Source: Actinomycetota bacterium
Lineage (GTDB): Bacteria > Actinomycetota > Actinomycetes > Nanopelagicales > Nanopelagicaceae
Direction of reading: 5' to 3'
DNA length: 64,000 nt
Assembly (NCBI GenBank): GCA_010024385.1
Contig: RGHD01000001.1
Coordinates: 39,440-103,439, forward strand
The notes under the pieces were generated by a model, which made no database searches, was not told the DNA's origin, and saw nothing but the letters and a program-made list of their open reading frames with translations. Position numbers and translations under genes: made by a program. Below, one piece after another: positions 42,446-52,326 of the stretch; the first letter of the stretch is position 1; each line of letters opens with the position of its first letter.

Positions 42446-42610
42446 TTACTGTGCTTTGCCAAGGATGCGATTGACCTTGGTGCCACACACTGGGCAGATG
42501 CCCTGTGCCATGCGACGACCAGAGTCAGAGACCTTTACGGTTCCCTCGAAATCACGCTTCTCTTTGCACTTAACGCAGTAAGCGTCACCTTTGTATGTCT
42601 CTACTGTCAT
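42446..42610 (-). CDS. 54-aa zinc-ribbon protein (DUF5679-like), below the ORF-track size cutoff
   Basis: MTVETYKGDAYCVKCKEKRDFEGTVKVSDSGRRMAQGICPVCGTKVNRILGKAQ; two CxxC motifs. Confidence 0.88.
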   Translation of the reverse strand: MTVETYKGDAYCVKCKEKRDFEGTVKVSDSGRRMAQGICPVCGTKVNRILGKAQ

Positions 42611-42746
42611 TTGTCTTGTCCTCCGTCCGACGCTTGCAATCCCGAAGGGGTTGCTCCCCGTGCGGGGCGAGCGTTCTGTTGAGTGAGACGATACCCCTCG
42701 ATACGCTCAATTAAGCCTAAGTAGGCGCGTTTGTGGAGGGGTTTTT

Positions 42747-43361
42747 TCACCCCTTGGCTAAAAGCTTTTTGAGCACATCTGGGGCTGCGAGCGCAGTTTC
42801 AGCTGCCTCATATCCATCTAGGTAAGCGCTGGCGATTTCCGCCTTTGGGAATCTGGCCAATAACTCCTTGAACTCCGCCCCATGATCGAAATACTCAAGA
42901 TGGATAGCTTCATGAAAGAGGACATAATCCAGGGCGTAGCCAGGGGCGCCTTTGAGTCGGTCAGAGATGCGAATGCTTCGATCCACCCCCGTGCACGAGC
43001 CCCAGCGCTCGCGCATGCCTCGCCAAACCACCGATGCTGGCCGAAGGCTGATTTCTGGAGCTAGTTGGGTCAAAAGTTCGTCTACGCGTATTGCTAGGCC
43101 TTCTTCACTCATCGTGATGGCTGCTTCTTGAGCCCGAATCTTAGCCACCATCTGGGGAACCATCGCCCGTTCATCGGCTTTACTCATTCTGGCCGGGATT
43201 GAGACGACAATTCGTCCACCTTGGCGATAGGCGGAGATGTTTTTCTTTCGCCGAGTGGATCTAATGACGATGATTTCGCCTTCGTTGATTCCAGGAAGTG
43301 TGTTCTCACTTTCTAGCTCTTCAAATGCTGGAATATCCATAGAGAGCACGGTATCTCCCAT
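42747..43361 (-). CDS. M48/YgjP-like (DUF45) metallopeptidase
   Basis: LFHEAIHLEYFDHGAEF HExxH motif. Confidence 0.88.
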   Translation of the reverse strand: MGDTVLSMDIPAFEELESENTLPGINEGEIIVIRSTRRKKNISAYRQGGRIVVSIPARMSKADERAMVPQMVAKIRAQEAAITMSEEGLAIRVDELLTQLAPEISLRPASVVWRGMRERWGSCTGVDRSIRISDRLKGAPGYALDYVLFHEAIHLEYFDHGAEFKELLARFPKAEIASAYLDGYEAAETALAAPDVLKKLLAKG

Positions 43362-43508
43362 CCTAGAAATGCTTTGGAAACCTCAACCACGTGTTGAGAG
43401 ATTTTTAGAATTGCCACGAAAAATAAATCTCCCTTACACGAGAAAAACAGGTTGTGTCAAAGGCGTTCTCAGTTGATTCTCAGGCCAAATACATTTACGT
43501 TACGACCA

Positions 43509-43579
43509 CGAACTCCTCGGATAACTGTTCTATATCAGCAAGGGGAAGGCTGATACAGAATGAGCGGCCGGGGAGTTCG
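43509..43579. other. long nested hairpin, possible structured RNA
   Basis: CGAACTCCTCGG/CCGGGGAGTTCG outer 12-bp stem and TATCAGC/GCTGATA inner stem. Confidence 0.5.
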
Positions 43580-43597
43580 CTTTTCTATCTGTGGCTT

Positions 43598-44971
43598 TTA
43601 CAGGCCTGATAAATCATCAGGAATTTCAATACTGACTAAGTAACTTTGCGGCGTTAATAGATCATTTGATGTTGGCAGGATTCCGCTCCAAATTCGATCT
43701 CTACCTTCTAAATCTTTAACCTCACGAACTGCTTTCCAAAACGTTGCAGCCTCTCGTGCCAACTTGGGAGAGACCTGTAAACCAAACATCGTTGCAAATA
43801 ACTGTTGAGCAGGAGCTGAGGTTGCTCTGCGGCGGCGCAAGGTTTCTTGCAAAGCAACAAGATTAGGAAGTCGCTCTCCTGCAGCAAGTGTGACAACCTC
43901 TTCACTCCAACCATCAATGAGAGCCAGAACAGTTTCTAACTTAGTCAGCGCTGCGCGTTGAGCTGGAGTTTCCTCCGGTGTGAAAATTCCTTCATTAAGT
44001 GCAATGCTAAAACTCTCTGGATTAGTTGGATCAAACTCTTTACCTTCTTCAGATGCGTTATCAAAGACTTCTTGTGCTTGACGCTGAATGGCTTCGATAT
44101 CTATGCGAATTCCTTTTCCATAATCTGAAATTGCTGTGCGAATATAAGAAATCAACCAAGGGTTATGAGCAAATAACCTTGCAACAGCGCTTTCGCGAAG
44201 AGCATGGAAAATGCGAACTTCATCCATGGGAATATTAAGATCTTGTCCCCACTCATCAATATTTTGTGGAACAAGTGCAGGATGAACCGGCTCTACTAAC
44301 GGCAATCCCACATCGTGGGTGCCAGTAACCGACGCGGCTAAACCACCAATTGATTGGCCCAGCTGTGTTGCGATTAATGAGCCAATAAATGAGCGCAGCA
44401 GCGTGGCAATCATCCCTACGGGAATCTGCATTGCGTTTTCAGCCTCACTTTGGCCCGCTTCTCCATTGGCCTTGTTAAGTAACTCTGAAATCGCTGCTGC
44501 TAATCCAGTTGCTAATGGCTCAACAGATGTTTGCCAGCCACTGAGTGTTGTGTCGACCCAATCAGTTCTTGCCATTGCAGGATTTCTAGTTGCAGTTGTT
44601 TGTGAAAAGAAAGTTGCCTCATTGAGCCATAGCTCGGCAATCGCAAAAGCGTCCTCAATCTTTGCCACATCATTAGCACCAATAGGGGCAGAGCCCTTTG
44701 CAGTGACAAACTTCTTTGCAGTATCTCGAACAATGTTTTTAGGAAGGGCTTCAGTAGTTGCAGAAAACCCTGGTGCACTCATACCAAGGGCTGAAAACTG
44801 TTGTTGGATCTGTTGTTGCATCTGCGCCATCATGGCCGCAAAATCAATTGACTCGCCATCCTTATTTTTTTCAGGGTCATCTGAATTATCAGGTGTAAAA
44901 CCAAATGGCGACATATGTAAATCCTCCCAAAGCTCTAACCAGTTAGCCATCTGATTTCTTCCCAAACTCAC
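43598..44971 (-). CDS. DUF2342 / actinobacterial zinc-dependent metalloprotease family protein (motif appears degenerate)
   Basis: PVHPALVPQNIDEWG..., HALRESAVARLFAHNPWLISYIRTAISDYGKGIRID; neighbourhood with the S16 protease and UPF0182. Confidence 0.8.
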   Translation of the reverse strand: MSLGRNQMANWLELWEDLHMSPFGFTPDNSDDPEKNKDGESIDFAAMMAQMQQQIQQQFSALGMSAPGFSATTEALPKNIVRDTAKKFVTAKGSAPIGANDVAKIEDAFAIAELWLNEATFFSQTTATRNPAMARTDWVDTTLSGWQTSVEPLATGLAAAISELLNKANGEAGQSEAENAMQIPVGMIATLLRSFIGSLIATQLGQSIGGLAASVTGTHDVGLPLVEPVHPALVPQNIDEWGQDLNIPMDEVRIFHALRESAVARLFAHNPWLISYIRTAISDYGKGIRIDIEAIQRQAQEVFDNASEEGKEFDPTNPESFSIALNEGIFTPEETPAQRAALTKLETVLALIDGWSEEVVTLAAGERLPNLVALQETLRRRRATSAPAQQLFATMFGLQVSPKLAREAATFWKAVREVKDLEGRDRIWSGILPTSNDLLTPQSYLVSIEIPDDLSGL

Positions 44972-45043
44972 AGTGTTATTTGTGAGCGAGTCAATAAAAG
45001 GGCATCTTTAGCGCAACGCGCCTTCTGACGATAGGCTGACCCC

Positions 45044-45352
45044 ATGTCTAGCGCCTTTCTTGCACTTATCTGGTGGGTAGTCCCAGCAGTAGCTCTGAGT
45101 GGGGCCTTGCTCTATGTTTTATGGGTTACAAAGTTTGAAGGAAAGTTCCAACAAGAAACCCAGCGCTCTGTTGGCCAGTTTCGGCGCTTTCAAGAGTCCC
45201 TTCGCGATTCACAGGCCCGTGATGTTGCAGCAGATGCAGTGCAATCCCCAACAACGCAGAGTTCAGTAGCTGAAAATAGCAAAACCCAGATCATCAAGCC
45301 GGATGCTTCTGATGATTCTTTTGACGATAATCCATTTCTGAAAAAATCCTAA
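45044..45352 (+). CDS. small single-TM protein, unknown
   Basis: ORF with N-terminal TM and acidic C-terminus. Confidence 0.6.
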   Translation: MSSAFLALIWWVVPAVALSGALLYVLWVTKFEGKFQQETQRSVGQFRRFQESLRDSQARDVAADAVQSPTTQSSVAENSKTQIIKPDASDDSFDDNPFLKKS

Positions 45353-45370
45353 GAAGAACTCCTTCAGACT

Positions 45371-46108
45371 GTGCGCTTTTCACCTCTGCCTCGAATAGCT
45401 TTAATCATACTTATGCTCTTTACCTCATTAGCACTTATAGCCCCTTTGCCTTATGCCATTGTTTTGCCAGGTCAAGCACAAAATATATTTAATAAATTAA
45501 TTACTATTAAAAATCAAAAATCATATCCAGCTAATGGACGTATTGATTTAATGTCAATCAGGGTAACTAATCCAAACTCTTGGATAATCGGACCAGAAAT
45601 CATTTATTCATGGATCAAAGCAGACGAGGCCGTTTATCCCCGATCTGCAATATACCCACCTGGAACGACCCAAAAGAGTGAGGACAAAAAAGCCAAAGCC
45701 GACATGGTTAACTCACAAGACAATGCTAAAACCGCCGCACTTTCCTTTTTGCGATTACACCCTGAATACGGTGTTACTGTAAAAGATTTACATGTAAAGA
45801 ACATCTCATTTGATGTGAAGAAAACCGGTGGGCCAAGTGGTGGCATGATCTTTGCAATTGGCGTTATCGAATTGTTAACTCAAAAGGATTTACTGCAAGG
45901 ACGCCACATTGCAGGGACGGGAACAATAACAACTGATGGAAAAGTCGGCCCCATTGGTGGGATTAACCAGAAAATTCTGGCAGCACACAAAGCAGGTGCC
46001 ACACTCTTTATAGCCCCTGCTGGCAACAGAGGAGATATCGCAAATATTCCCTCTGGAATCAAGGTTGTGACAGTTGCCACCCTGGCCGAGGCCATCGCAG
46101 CCCTTTAA
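45371..46108 (+). CDS. membrane-anchored Lon-like (S16) protease, YlbL type, apparently lacking PDZ
   Basis: GTG start; GGPSGGMIFAIGVIELLT and GPIGGINQKILAAHKAGA catalytic Ser/Lys motifs. Confidence 0.85.
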   Translation: MRFSPLPRIALIILMLFTSLALIAPLPYAIVLPGQAQNIFNKLITIKNQKSYPANGRIDLMSIRVTNPNSWIIGPEIIYSWIKADEAVYPRSAIYPPGTTQKSEDKKAKADMVNSQDNAKTAALSFLRLHPEYGVTVKDLHVKNISFDVKKTGGPSGGMIFAIGVIELLTQKDLLQGRHIAGTGTITTDGKVGPIGGINQKILAAHKAGATLFIAPAGNRGDIANIPSGIKVVTVATLAEAIAAL

Positions 46109-46146
46109 AGGGTGAGAATGAAGCTTGCGCCCTCTTGCGCTAGCGT

Positions 46147-48987
46147 ATGGCCATGACAAGTAATGCAACTCCACAGTTCAATTTCAAAGGTCGCCGCAGT
46201 CCCCTCACGCTAACAATCACAATTCTGGTTGTTCTCTCAGGAGTTCTGCTCTCACTCAGTGGTTTCTATGCTGATTGGTTGTGGTTTAAATCTGTTGATT
46301 TCACTTCAGTCTGGGCAACAGTCTTAACGACCAAGATTTTTCTCTTTGTAGTCGCAGGATTGCTCACTTCATCAATTATTTTGCTTAACATCATCATCGC
46401 ATATAAGCGACGTCCACTTTATGTTCCTTTGAGCATCGAAGCAGATAATCTCGAGCGCTATCGTGCACAAATCGAACCAATTAAGCGCTGGATTGTTCTA
46501 GCACTTGCTGTGGGACTTTTCTACTTTGCTGGTACTTCAGGTTCAGCAATGTGGGAATCATGGTTGTTATTTAAAAACTCAACTAGCTTTGGTGTGAAAG
46601 ATGCACAGTTCAATTTGGATATTTCTTTCTTTGCATTTAAATTACCGTTCTACCAAACATTAATTGCTTGGGCGATTTCTACATTAATTCTTTCAATTAT
46701 TGCTGCAGCAGTTGTGCATTATCTCTATGGCGGAATCCGCCTACAGGTTCAAGAAGACCGCACAACAGTTGCTGCACGTGTGCAGCTTTCAGTTCTTCTA
46801 GGTGGCGTCGTATTAATGAAGGCAGTTGCCTACTGGTTTGATCGCTATCAATTGGCACTTAAAGAAAGTAAGTTAATTACTGGTCTTACATATACCGATG
46901 TAAACGCTACCCTTCCAGCTAAGGCTATTCTTGCTGCGATAGCAGTAGTCTGTGCGCTGTTGTTTTTTGCAAACATCATTCGTCGCTCTTGGGTACTACC
47001 AGCTGCAGGAACCGCACTCCTTGTAGTTTCTTCAGTCTTGATCGCAGGAATTTACCCAGGTGCTATCCAACAGTTCCAGGTAAAGCCAAGTGAGTCCTCT
47101 AAGGAGGCTCCATTTATTCAGCGCAATATCGATGCAACACGCAGCGCATATGGATTGGATGATGTTGCCATTAGTGATTATCAAGCAACTGTTGCAACAA
47201 ACACCGGGCAGCTTGCAGATGATGCAGCAACAATAGCCAATATTAGGTTAATGGATCCAAATGTTTTGTCTGCGACCTTTAGACAACTTCAGCAGATTCG
47301 TCCGTACTACAGCTTTCCTGAGTCGCTAGATATCGATCGCTACACGGTAGATGGTGTGAAGCGCGATGTTGTTATTGCCGTTCGCGAGTTGAATATTGAA
47401 GGGAATCCATCACGTAACTGGATTAACGATCACCTTGTGTACACACATGGTTTTGGGCTAGTTGCAGCGTATGGAAATGATCGAGATGTGGACGGAAAGC
47501 CAAAGTTTGCAGTCGGTGACCTTCCGCCTACCGGAGCGTTAGAAAAATTTGAGCCTCGTGTGTACTTTGGAGAAAATGTTCCAAATTACTCAATTATTGG
47601 AGGGGTAAAGACTGATACACCAGTTGAGTTTGATTATCCAGATGACACATCACCTAACGGACAGCGTAACTACACCTACACAGGTTCTGGTGGAGTCCCA
47701 GTTGGTTCATTACTCCACAAAGTTATCTTCGCCTTGAAGTACCAGGAACAGAGAATTCTTCTCTCAAATCTCATTAATAAAGATTCAAAAATTCTCTTTG
47801 AACGTAATCCTCGTGACCGTGTTGCAAAAGTCGCTCCTTGGCTGACCCTTGATGGAGATCCATACCCAGCTCTAGTTGATGGAAAAATCATTTGGATTAT
47901 TGATGGCTTTACAACAAGTGCTGGTTACCCTTATTCACGTCAGAGCGTTCTTTCAAATGTAATTGCAGATATTCAAGGCTCTGCAGCTATTAGTGCTCAG
48001 CGAAATCGAACTGTAAATTACATCCGTAACTCCGTTAAAGCTACAGTTGACGCCTACAACGGTACTGTGACTTTGTACGAGTGGAATGAAAAGGATCCAG
48101 TTCTAAAGACATGGGCAAAGGCTTTCCCAAACACCATTAAGCCAAAGAGTGAGATCTCTGCCCAGCTTCTAGAACATATTCGCTACCCAGAGGATCTCTT
48201 CCGTGTTCAACGTGAAATCCTTAGCTCTTACCATGTTAAGACAGCCCAAGCTTTCTATGGTGGTCAGGATTTCTGGCGCGTACCTCGTGACCCATCAACA
48301 TTTGGAGCTAACGCATCTGCACAACCACCTTATTACTTAACACTTCAAATGCCAGGCACAAAGAAGCCTGTCTTCTCATTGACTACTCCATTTGTTCCAC
48401 GTGGTGGTCGTGAAAACCTTTCAGCATTTGCAGTTGTTAACTCAGATCCAGGTCCTGATTACGGCAAAATCTCTGTGCTGCAATTGCCGCGTAACACCAA
48501 TATTGCCGGTCCATCACAGGTAGCTTCAAACTTTGAAGCAAAACCTGAAGTTGCAAACTCATTGTCACTTCTACGTCGTGGTGGCTCTGATGTTGTATTA
48601 GGAAATCTGCTCACACTTCCAGTTGGTGGGGGGCTCTTATATGTGCAGCCTGTTTATGTCAGAGCGACTTCAAACACAGCTGCATATCCATTACTTCAGA
48701 AGGTTCTCGTATCCTTCGGAGATCAAATTGGTTATGACGACACATTAAAGGGTGCACTTGATCAAGTGTTCGGTGGTAACTCTGGAACTGTGGCAGGTGG
48801 CTCTTCTAGTGGCACCTCTGGTCAGACGAGTACAAACTCTTCACTTGCAAACTCACTAGCAAGTGCAAAGCAAGCTTATGCAGATGGCCTTGCCGCACTT
48901 GCGAGGGGAGATTTTGCAGCGTATGACAAAGCACAAAAGCGATTGAAGTCCGCTCTTGATGCAGCAATAAACGCACAGAACAAATAA
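46147..48987 (+). CDS. UPF0182 family membrane protein
   Basis: ADWLWFKSVDFTSVWATVLTTKI; large soluble domain, FQVKPSESSKEAPFIQRNIDATRSAYGL. Confidence 0.93.
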   Translation: MAMTSNATPQFNFKGRRSPLTLTITILVVLSGVLLSLSGFYADWLWFKSVDFTSVWATVLTTKIFLFVVAGLLTSSIILLNIIIAYKRRPLYVPLSIEADNLERYRAQIEPIKRWIVLALAVGLFYFAGTSGSAMWESWLLFKNSTSFGVKDAQFNLDISFFAFKLPFYQTLIAWAISTLILSIIAAAVVHYLYGGIRLQVQEDRTTVAARVQLSVLLGGVVLMKAVAYWFDRYQLALKESKLITGLTYTDVNATLPAKAILAAIAVVCALLFFANIIRRSWVLPAAGTALLVVSSVLIAGIYPGAIQQFQVKPSESSKEAPFIQRNIDATRSAYGLDDVAISDYQATVATNTGQLADDAATIANIRLMDPNVLSATFRQLQQIRPYYSFPESLDIDRYTVDGVKRDVVIAVRELNIEGNPSRNWINDHLVYTHGFGLVAAYGNDRDVDGKPKFAVGDLPPTGALEKFEPRVYFGENVPNYSIIGGVKTDTPVEFDYPDDTSPNGQRNYTYTGSGGVPVGSLLHKVIFALKYQEQRILLSNLINKDSKILFERNPRDRVAKVAPWLTLDGDPYPALVDGKIIWIIDGFTTSAGYPYSRQSVLSNVIADIQGSAAISAQRNRTVNYIRNSVKATVDAYNGTVTLYEWNEKDPVLKTWAKAFPNTIKPKSEISAQLLEHIRYPEDLFRVQREILSSYHVKTAQAFYGGQDFWRVPRDPSTFGANASAQPPYYLTLQMPGTKKPVFSLTTPFVPRGGRENLSAFAVVNSDPGPDYGKISVLQLPRNTNIAGPSQVASNFEAKPEVANSLSLLRRGGSDVVLGNLLTLPVGGGLLYVQPVYVRATSNTAAYPLLQKVLVSFGDQIGYDDTLKGALDQVFGGNSGTVAGGSSSGTSGQTSTNSSLANSLASAKQAYADGLAALARGDFAAYDKAQKRLKSALDAAINAQNK

Positions 48988-49093
48988 TGGAGCAGTAAAA
49001 GAAAAGTAATTACAAAGATAATGGCCAGATTTATGCGAGCAATTGCATGGATTTGGTCTTTATCTATTGATGCACATAAGATTGCTTCACCAA

Positions 49094-49171
<78 letters not shown>

Positions 49172-49184
49172 GCACAACAGTATG

Positions 49185-49224
49185 AAAAATCTCGCTGGTG
49201 GAACATCCACTAGCGAGATTTTTT
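49185..49224. terminator. bidirectional terminator between tRNA-fMet and copA
   Basis: AAAAATCTCGCTGGTGG...CCACTAGCGAGATTTTT. Confidence 0.85.
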
Positions 49225-51478
49225 ATTTGATTCGAAGTGAGTTAGTAACCACAAAGAGTGAGGAAAGTGCCATCGCCCCTGCGGCATAAATAGGTGTCAA
49301 CAGGCCAAAGGCTGCAATTGGCAAACCAATTACGTTATAGATCAAAGCCCAACCCATATTCAAACGAATAATCCTCAAAGATTTTTGTGAGAGCTTAAGC
49401 GCTGAAATTACACTTCCTAAACCTGAATTCATCAAGGTGATGTCGGCTGAAGAAATCGCTGTGTCAGTACCAGTTCCCATGGCCATAGATAAATCTGCAG
49501 CCGTTAAGGCTGCAGCATCATTAATTCCATCGCCAATCATAAGAACACAATGTCCTTGGGCTTTTAACTTCTCAACAATAACTAACTTAGTCTCTGGCAT
49601 AGCTGCAGACACTACGTGCTCGCTATCAATTCCCACAGTTAATGCAACTGCGGCTGCAACCTCTGAGCTATCTCCTGTTACAAGCCATGGTGTGATTCCC
49701 ATTGATTTCAAATTAGTAATTGTCTCTGCTGCATCACTCTTTAATTGATCGCCAACCGCAAAAACGGCTAAAGCAACACCATCCCATGCCAAAACGCAAA
49801 CTGTTAAGCCAGCATTTTGCCCAGCTGTAACAGCTGCCTTAATTTCTGGATGAAAATCTGTGCAACTGTGTGCAACGGCTGCTGGTGAACCAATTAAGAC
49901 CACAGGTGATTGAGTTCCAAGATTGACACGGCCTGCAGCTCCAGATCCTGGTGTAACTGAGAAGTCTGTGACCGCATGATTCTTTGCACCAGCACCAAGT
50001 GCGTAGCGGGAAATGGCAAGTGCAACTGGGTGTGAATTTGCTGATTCAATGGCATTTGCCGAAGAAAGAATCGTTGCTTCATTAATGAGAGATGCAAAGG
50101 ATGAACCTAATACTGCGCCAGCAGCAGCAGAAATAGTTGCGTTCTGCACATTCATAACACCCTCTGTGAGTGTTCCAGTCTTATCAAAGACAACTGTGTC
50201 TACATTACGTGCAATTTCTAGAACTCGTGGTTCACGCAGGACAATTCCACGCTGTGCACCGCGCCCTGATGCAACAAGTAGTGCAACAGGTGTTGCAAGC
50301 CCCAGAGCACATGGACAAGCGATTACAAGTACGGTGATTGCCACAGAAATAGATTGTGTGAGGCTATAACCCCTCAAATACCAAGTAGTAAATGTTCCAA
50401 TCGAAAGAAGCGTAACAATCGGAACAAAGACTGCACTAATTCGATCTGCTAATCGCTGAATGGGAGCTTTGGTTCCTTGAGCACTAATCACCATTGCGGT
50501 GATACGGGCAAGTTCAGTATCACTACCCACGCGTGTGGCCCGCACAATTAATCGACCATTGTGATTGACAGATGCACCAATTACTTGAGATCCAGGAGCG
50601 ACATCTACAGGTTTTGATTCACCTGTGAGCATTGAGTTATCAACTGAGCTTTGACCACTGACCACAATGCCATCAGTTGCAACACGGTCTCCTGGTCTAA
50701 CTTCAAATTCATCACCAATTTGTAGCTGTTCAATTGGAACAATGAGTGGGAATCCCCCACGAACAATTGTTACCTCTTTACTGCCTAGAGCTAGGAGAGA
50801 TGAAAGGGCTGCCCCTGCTCGTGCTTTGGCTCTTGTTTCTAAGAAACGTCCCAAGATGACAAAGAAAATAACACCGGCGGCAACTTCGGTGTAAACATCG
50901 CCTTCACCAGTTGAATTCGCATAAATCGACCATGTGAATGCTGCAATTGAACCCATCGAAATAAGGTTGTCCATAGTTGGATGCTTGAGATTTCGAAGCG
51001 CAGCTCGGTGAATTGGCCAAGCAACCATTAATACAACAGGTGCACTGAGTGCAATTACGAGCCATGCAGTGGCTGAATAGAGTGGATGTGGAAGTCCCAA
51101 GACATCTAACTGATCATGAATCCACATATCGATTGCATGATGCCAACTCATAACCATCGAGATTGCTACGGCAGGGACTGCAAAAATAAAGGCGAAGAAT
51201 AGGGCGCGAGCTGATTTCTTACTATGCAACGTTACTGCCTGTGCATCTTGCAAAAGACTGGCCTTATATCCTGCTTTTTCAACTGTTTTGATTAACTCTT
51301 TAATATCCATATCCGCAGGTGCCAAAACGTGTGCAGTCTCTGTAGCAAAGTTAATGGTCGCGCGAACGCCATCCATGTTATTGAGTGCTTTTTCAACTGC
51401 ATTCACGCAGGATGAACAGGTCATTCCCTCAATGGCAAGAGTTGTGGGTTCTAAGATTGCTTCAGTTGCCATGGTCAC
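49223..51478 (-). CDS. copA: copper-type P1B ATPase
   Basis: GMTCSSCVNAV HMA domain, VIACPCALGLATPVAL, VFDKTGTLTEG, MIGDGINDAAAL. Confidence 0.93.
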   Translation of the reverse strand: MTMATEAILEPTTLAIEGMTCSSCVNAVEKALNNMDGVRATINFATETAHVLAPADMDIKELIKTVEKAGYKASLLQDAQAVTLHSKKSARALFFAFIFAVPAVAISMVMSWHHAIDMWIHDQLDVLGLPHPLYSATAWLVIALSAPVVLMVAWPIHRAALRNLKHPTMDNLISMGSIAAFTWSIYANSTGEGDVYTEVAAGVIFFVILGRFLETRAKARAGAALSSLLALGSKEVTIVRGGFPLIVPIEQLQIGDEFEVRPGDRVATDGIVVSGQSSVDNSMLTGESKPVDVAPGSQVIGASVNHNGRLIVRATRVGSDTELARITAMVISAQGTKAPIQRLADRISAVFVPIVTLLSIGTFTTWYLRGYSLTQSISVAITVLVIACPCALGLATPVALLVASGRGAQRGIVLREPRVLEIARNVDTVVFDKTGTLTEGVMNVQNATISAAAGAVLGSSFASLINEATILSSANAIESANSHPVALAISRYALGAGAKNHAVTDFSVTPGSGAAGRVNLGTQSPVVLIGSPAAVAHSCTDFHPEIKAAVTAGQNAGLTVCVLAWDGVALAVFAVGDQLKSDAAETITNLKSMGITPWLVTGDSSEVAAAVALTVGIDSEHVVSAAMPETKLVIVEKLKAQGHCVLMIGDGINDAAALTAADLSMAMGTGTDTAISSADITLMNSGLGSVISALKLSQKSLRIIRLNMGWALIYNVIGLPIAAFGLLTPIYAAGAMALSSLFVVTNSLRIK

Positions 51479-52276
51479 TTATGCATTCAACGCTTTGATA
51501 ACAGCTTCATGGACTGCTTTATTAGTTGATACTCCACTACCGCCAAATGGACCATGTTCACCTGAAGTATTTGTAAACACTCCTCCAGCTTCACGAACAA
51601 TGATATCCAGGGCAGCCATATCCCAGACTGCAAGGGTTGGTTCAATTGCGATATCAACAGCGCCTTCTGCAACCAACATGTGTGACCAAAAATCGCCCAT
51701 TCCTCGAGTACGCCAGGCAGTAGAAAGAATTGAGTTAAAAGCCTTTAAGCGTGTGCCAAAACCAACAAAATCTGAATATGCAACTGATGCATCAGTAATA
51801 GATGAAACTTGTGAGACTGCTAATTTTCTACTCTGGCCATTAAATGTGACATACGCACCTTCACAGCATGATGCATACCAACGCCGTGCAAGTGCAGGAG
51901 AACTAGCTATTCCAACTACAACTTCTTGTGTGCCATCATCTGCAACTTCGACAAGTGCGATAAGAGTTGCCCACGTAGGAACTCCACGCATAAAGTTTTT
52001 AGTCCCATCTATGGGATCTATAACCCAGTAACGCTTAGCCCCTGTTATGTCACTGCCAAACTCTTCTCCGAGTAATCCATCATTCGGACGATGAGTTGCA
52101 AGTGCCTCTCTGATTGCTGTCTCTACAGCGCGATCAGCATCAGTAACTGGCGTGTTATCTGGCTTAGTAGTAATTACTAAATCTAAGGATTGATAGCGAT
52201 CAAGTGAGATTGCATCTGCAATGTCTGCGAGTAGGTGTGCCAAAGCTAAATCTTCGGCGTACTTACTTTCGCTCAT
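51479..52276 (-). CDS. hisN: histidinol-phosphatase / inositol monophosphatase family
   Basis: GEEFG, WVIDPIDGTKNFMRGVP motifs. Confidence 0.88.
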   Translation of the reverse strand: MSESKYAEDLALAHLLADIADAISLDRYQSLDLVITTKPDNTPVTDADRAVETAIREALATHRPNDGLLGEEFGSDITGAKRYWVIDPIDGTKNFMRGVPTWATLIALVEVADDGTQEVVVGIASSPALARRWYASCCEGAYVTFNGQSRKLAVSQVSSITDASVAYSDFVGFGTRLKAFNSILSTAWRTRGMGDFWSHMLVAEGAVDIAIEPTLAVWDMAALDIIVREAGGVFTNTSGEHGPFGGSGVSTNKAVHEAVIKALNA

Positions 52277-52326
52277 TTTCTCTTCTTCTCTCAATCAACT
52301 CATGCACCTTATCTACAGATTGAATA

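Noticed and set aside
44319-44954. 211-aa + strand ORF
   Set aside because: Antisense to the DUF2342 gene, low-complexity translation.
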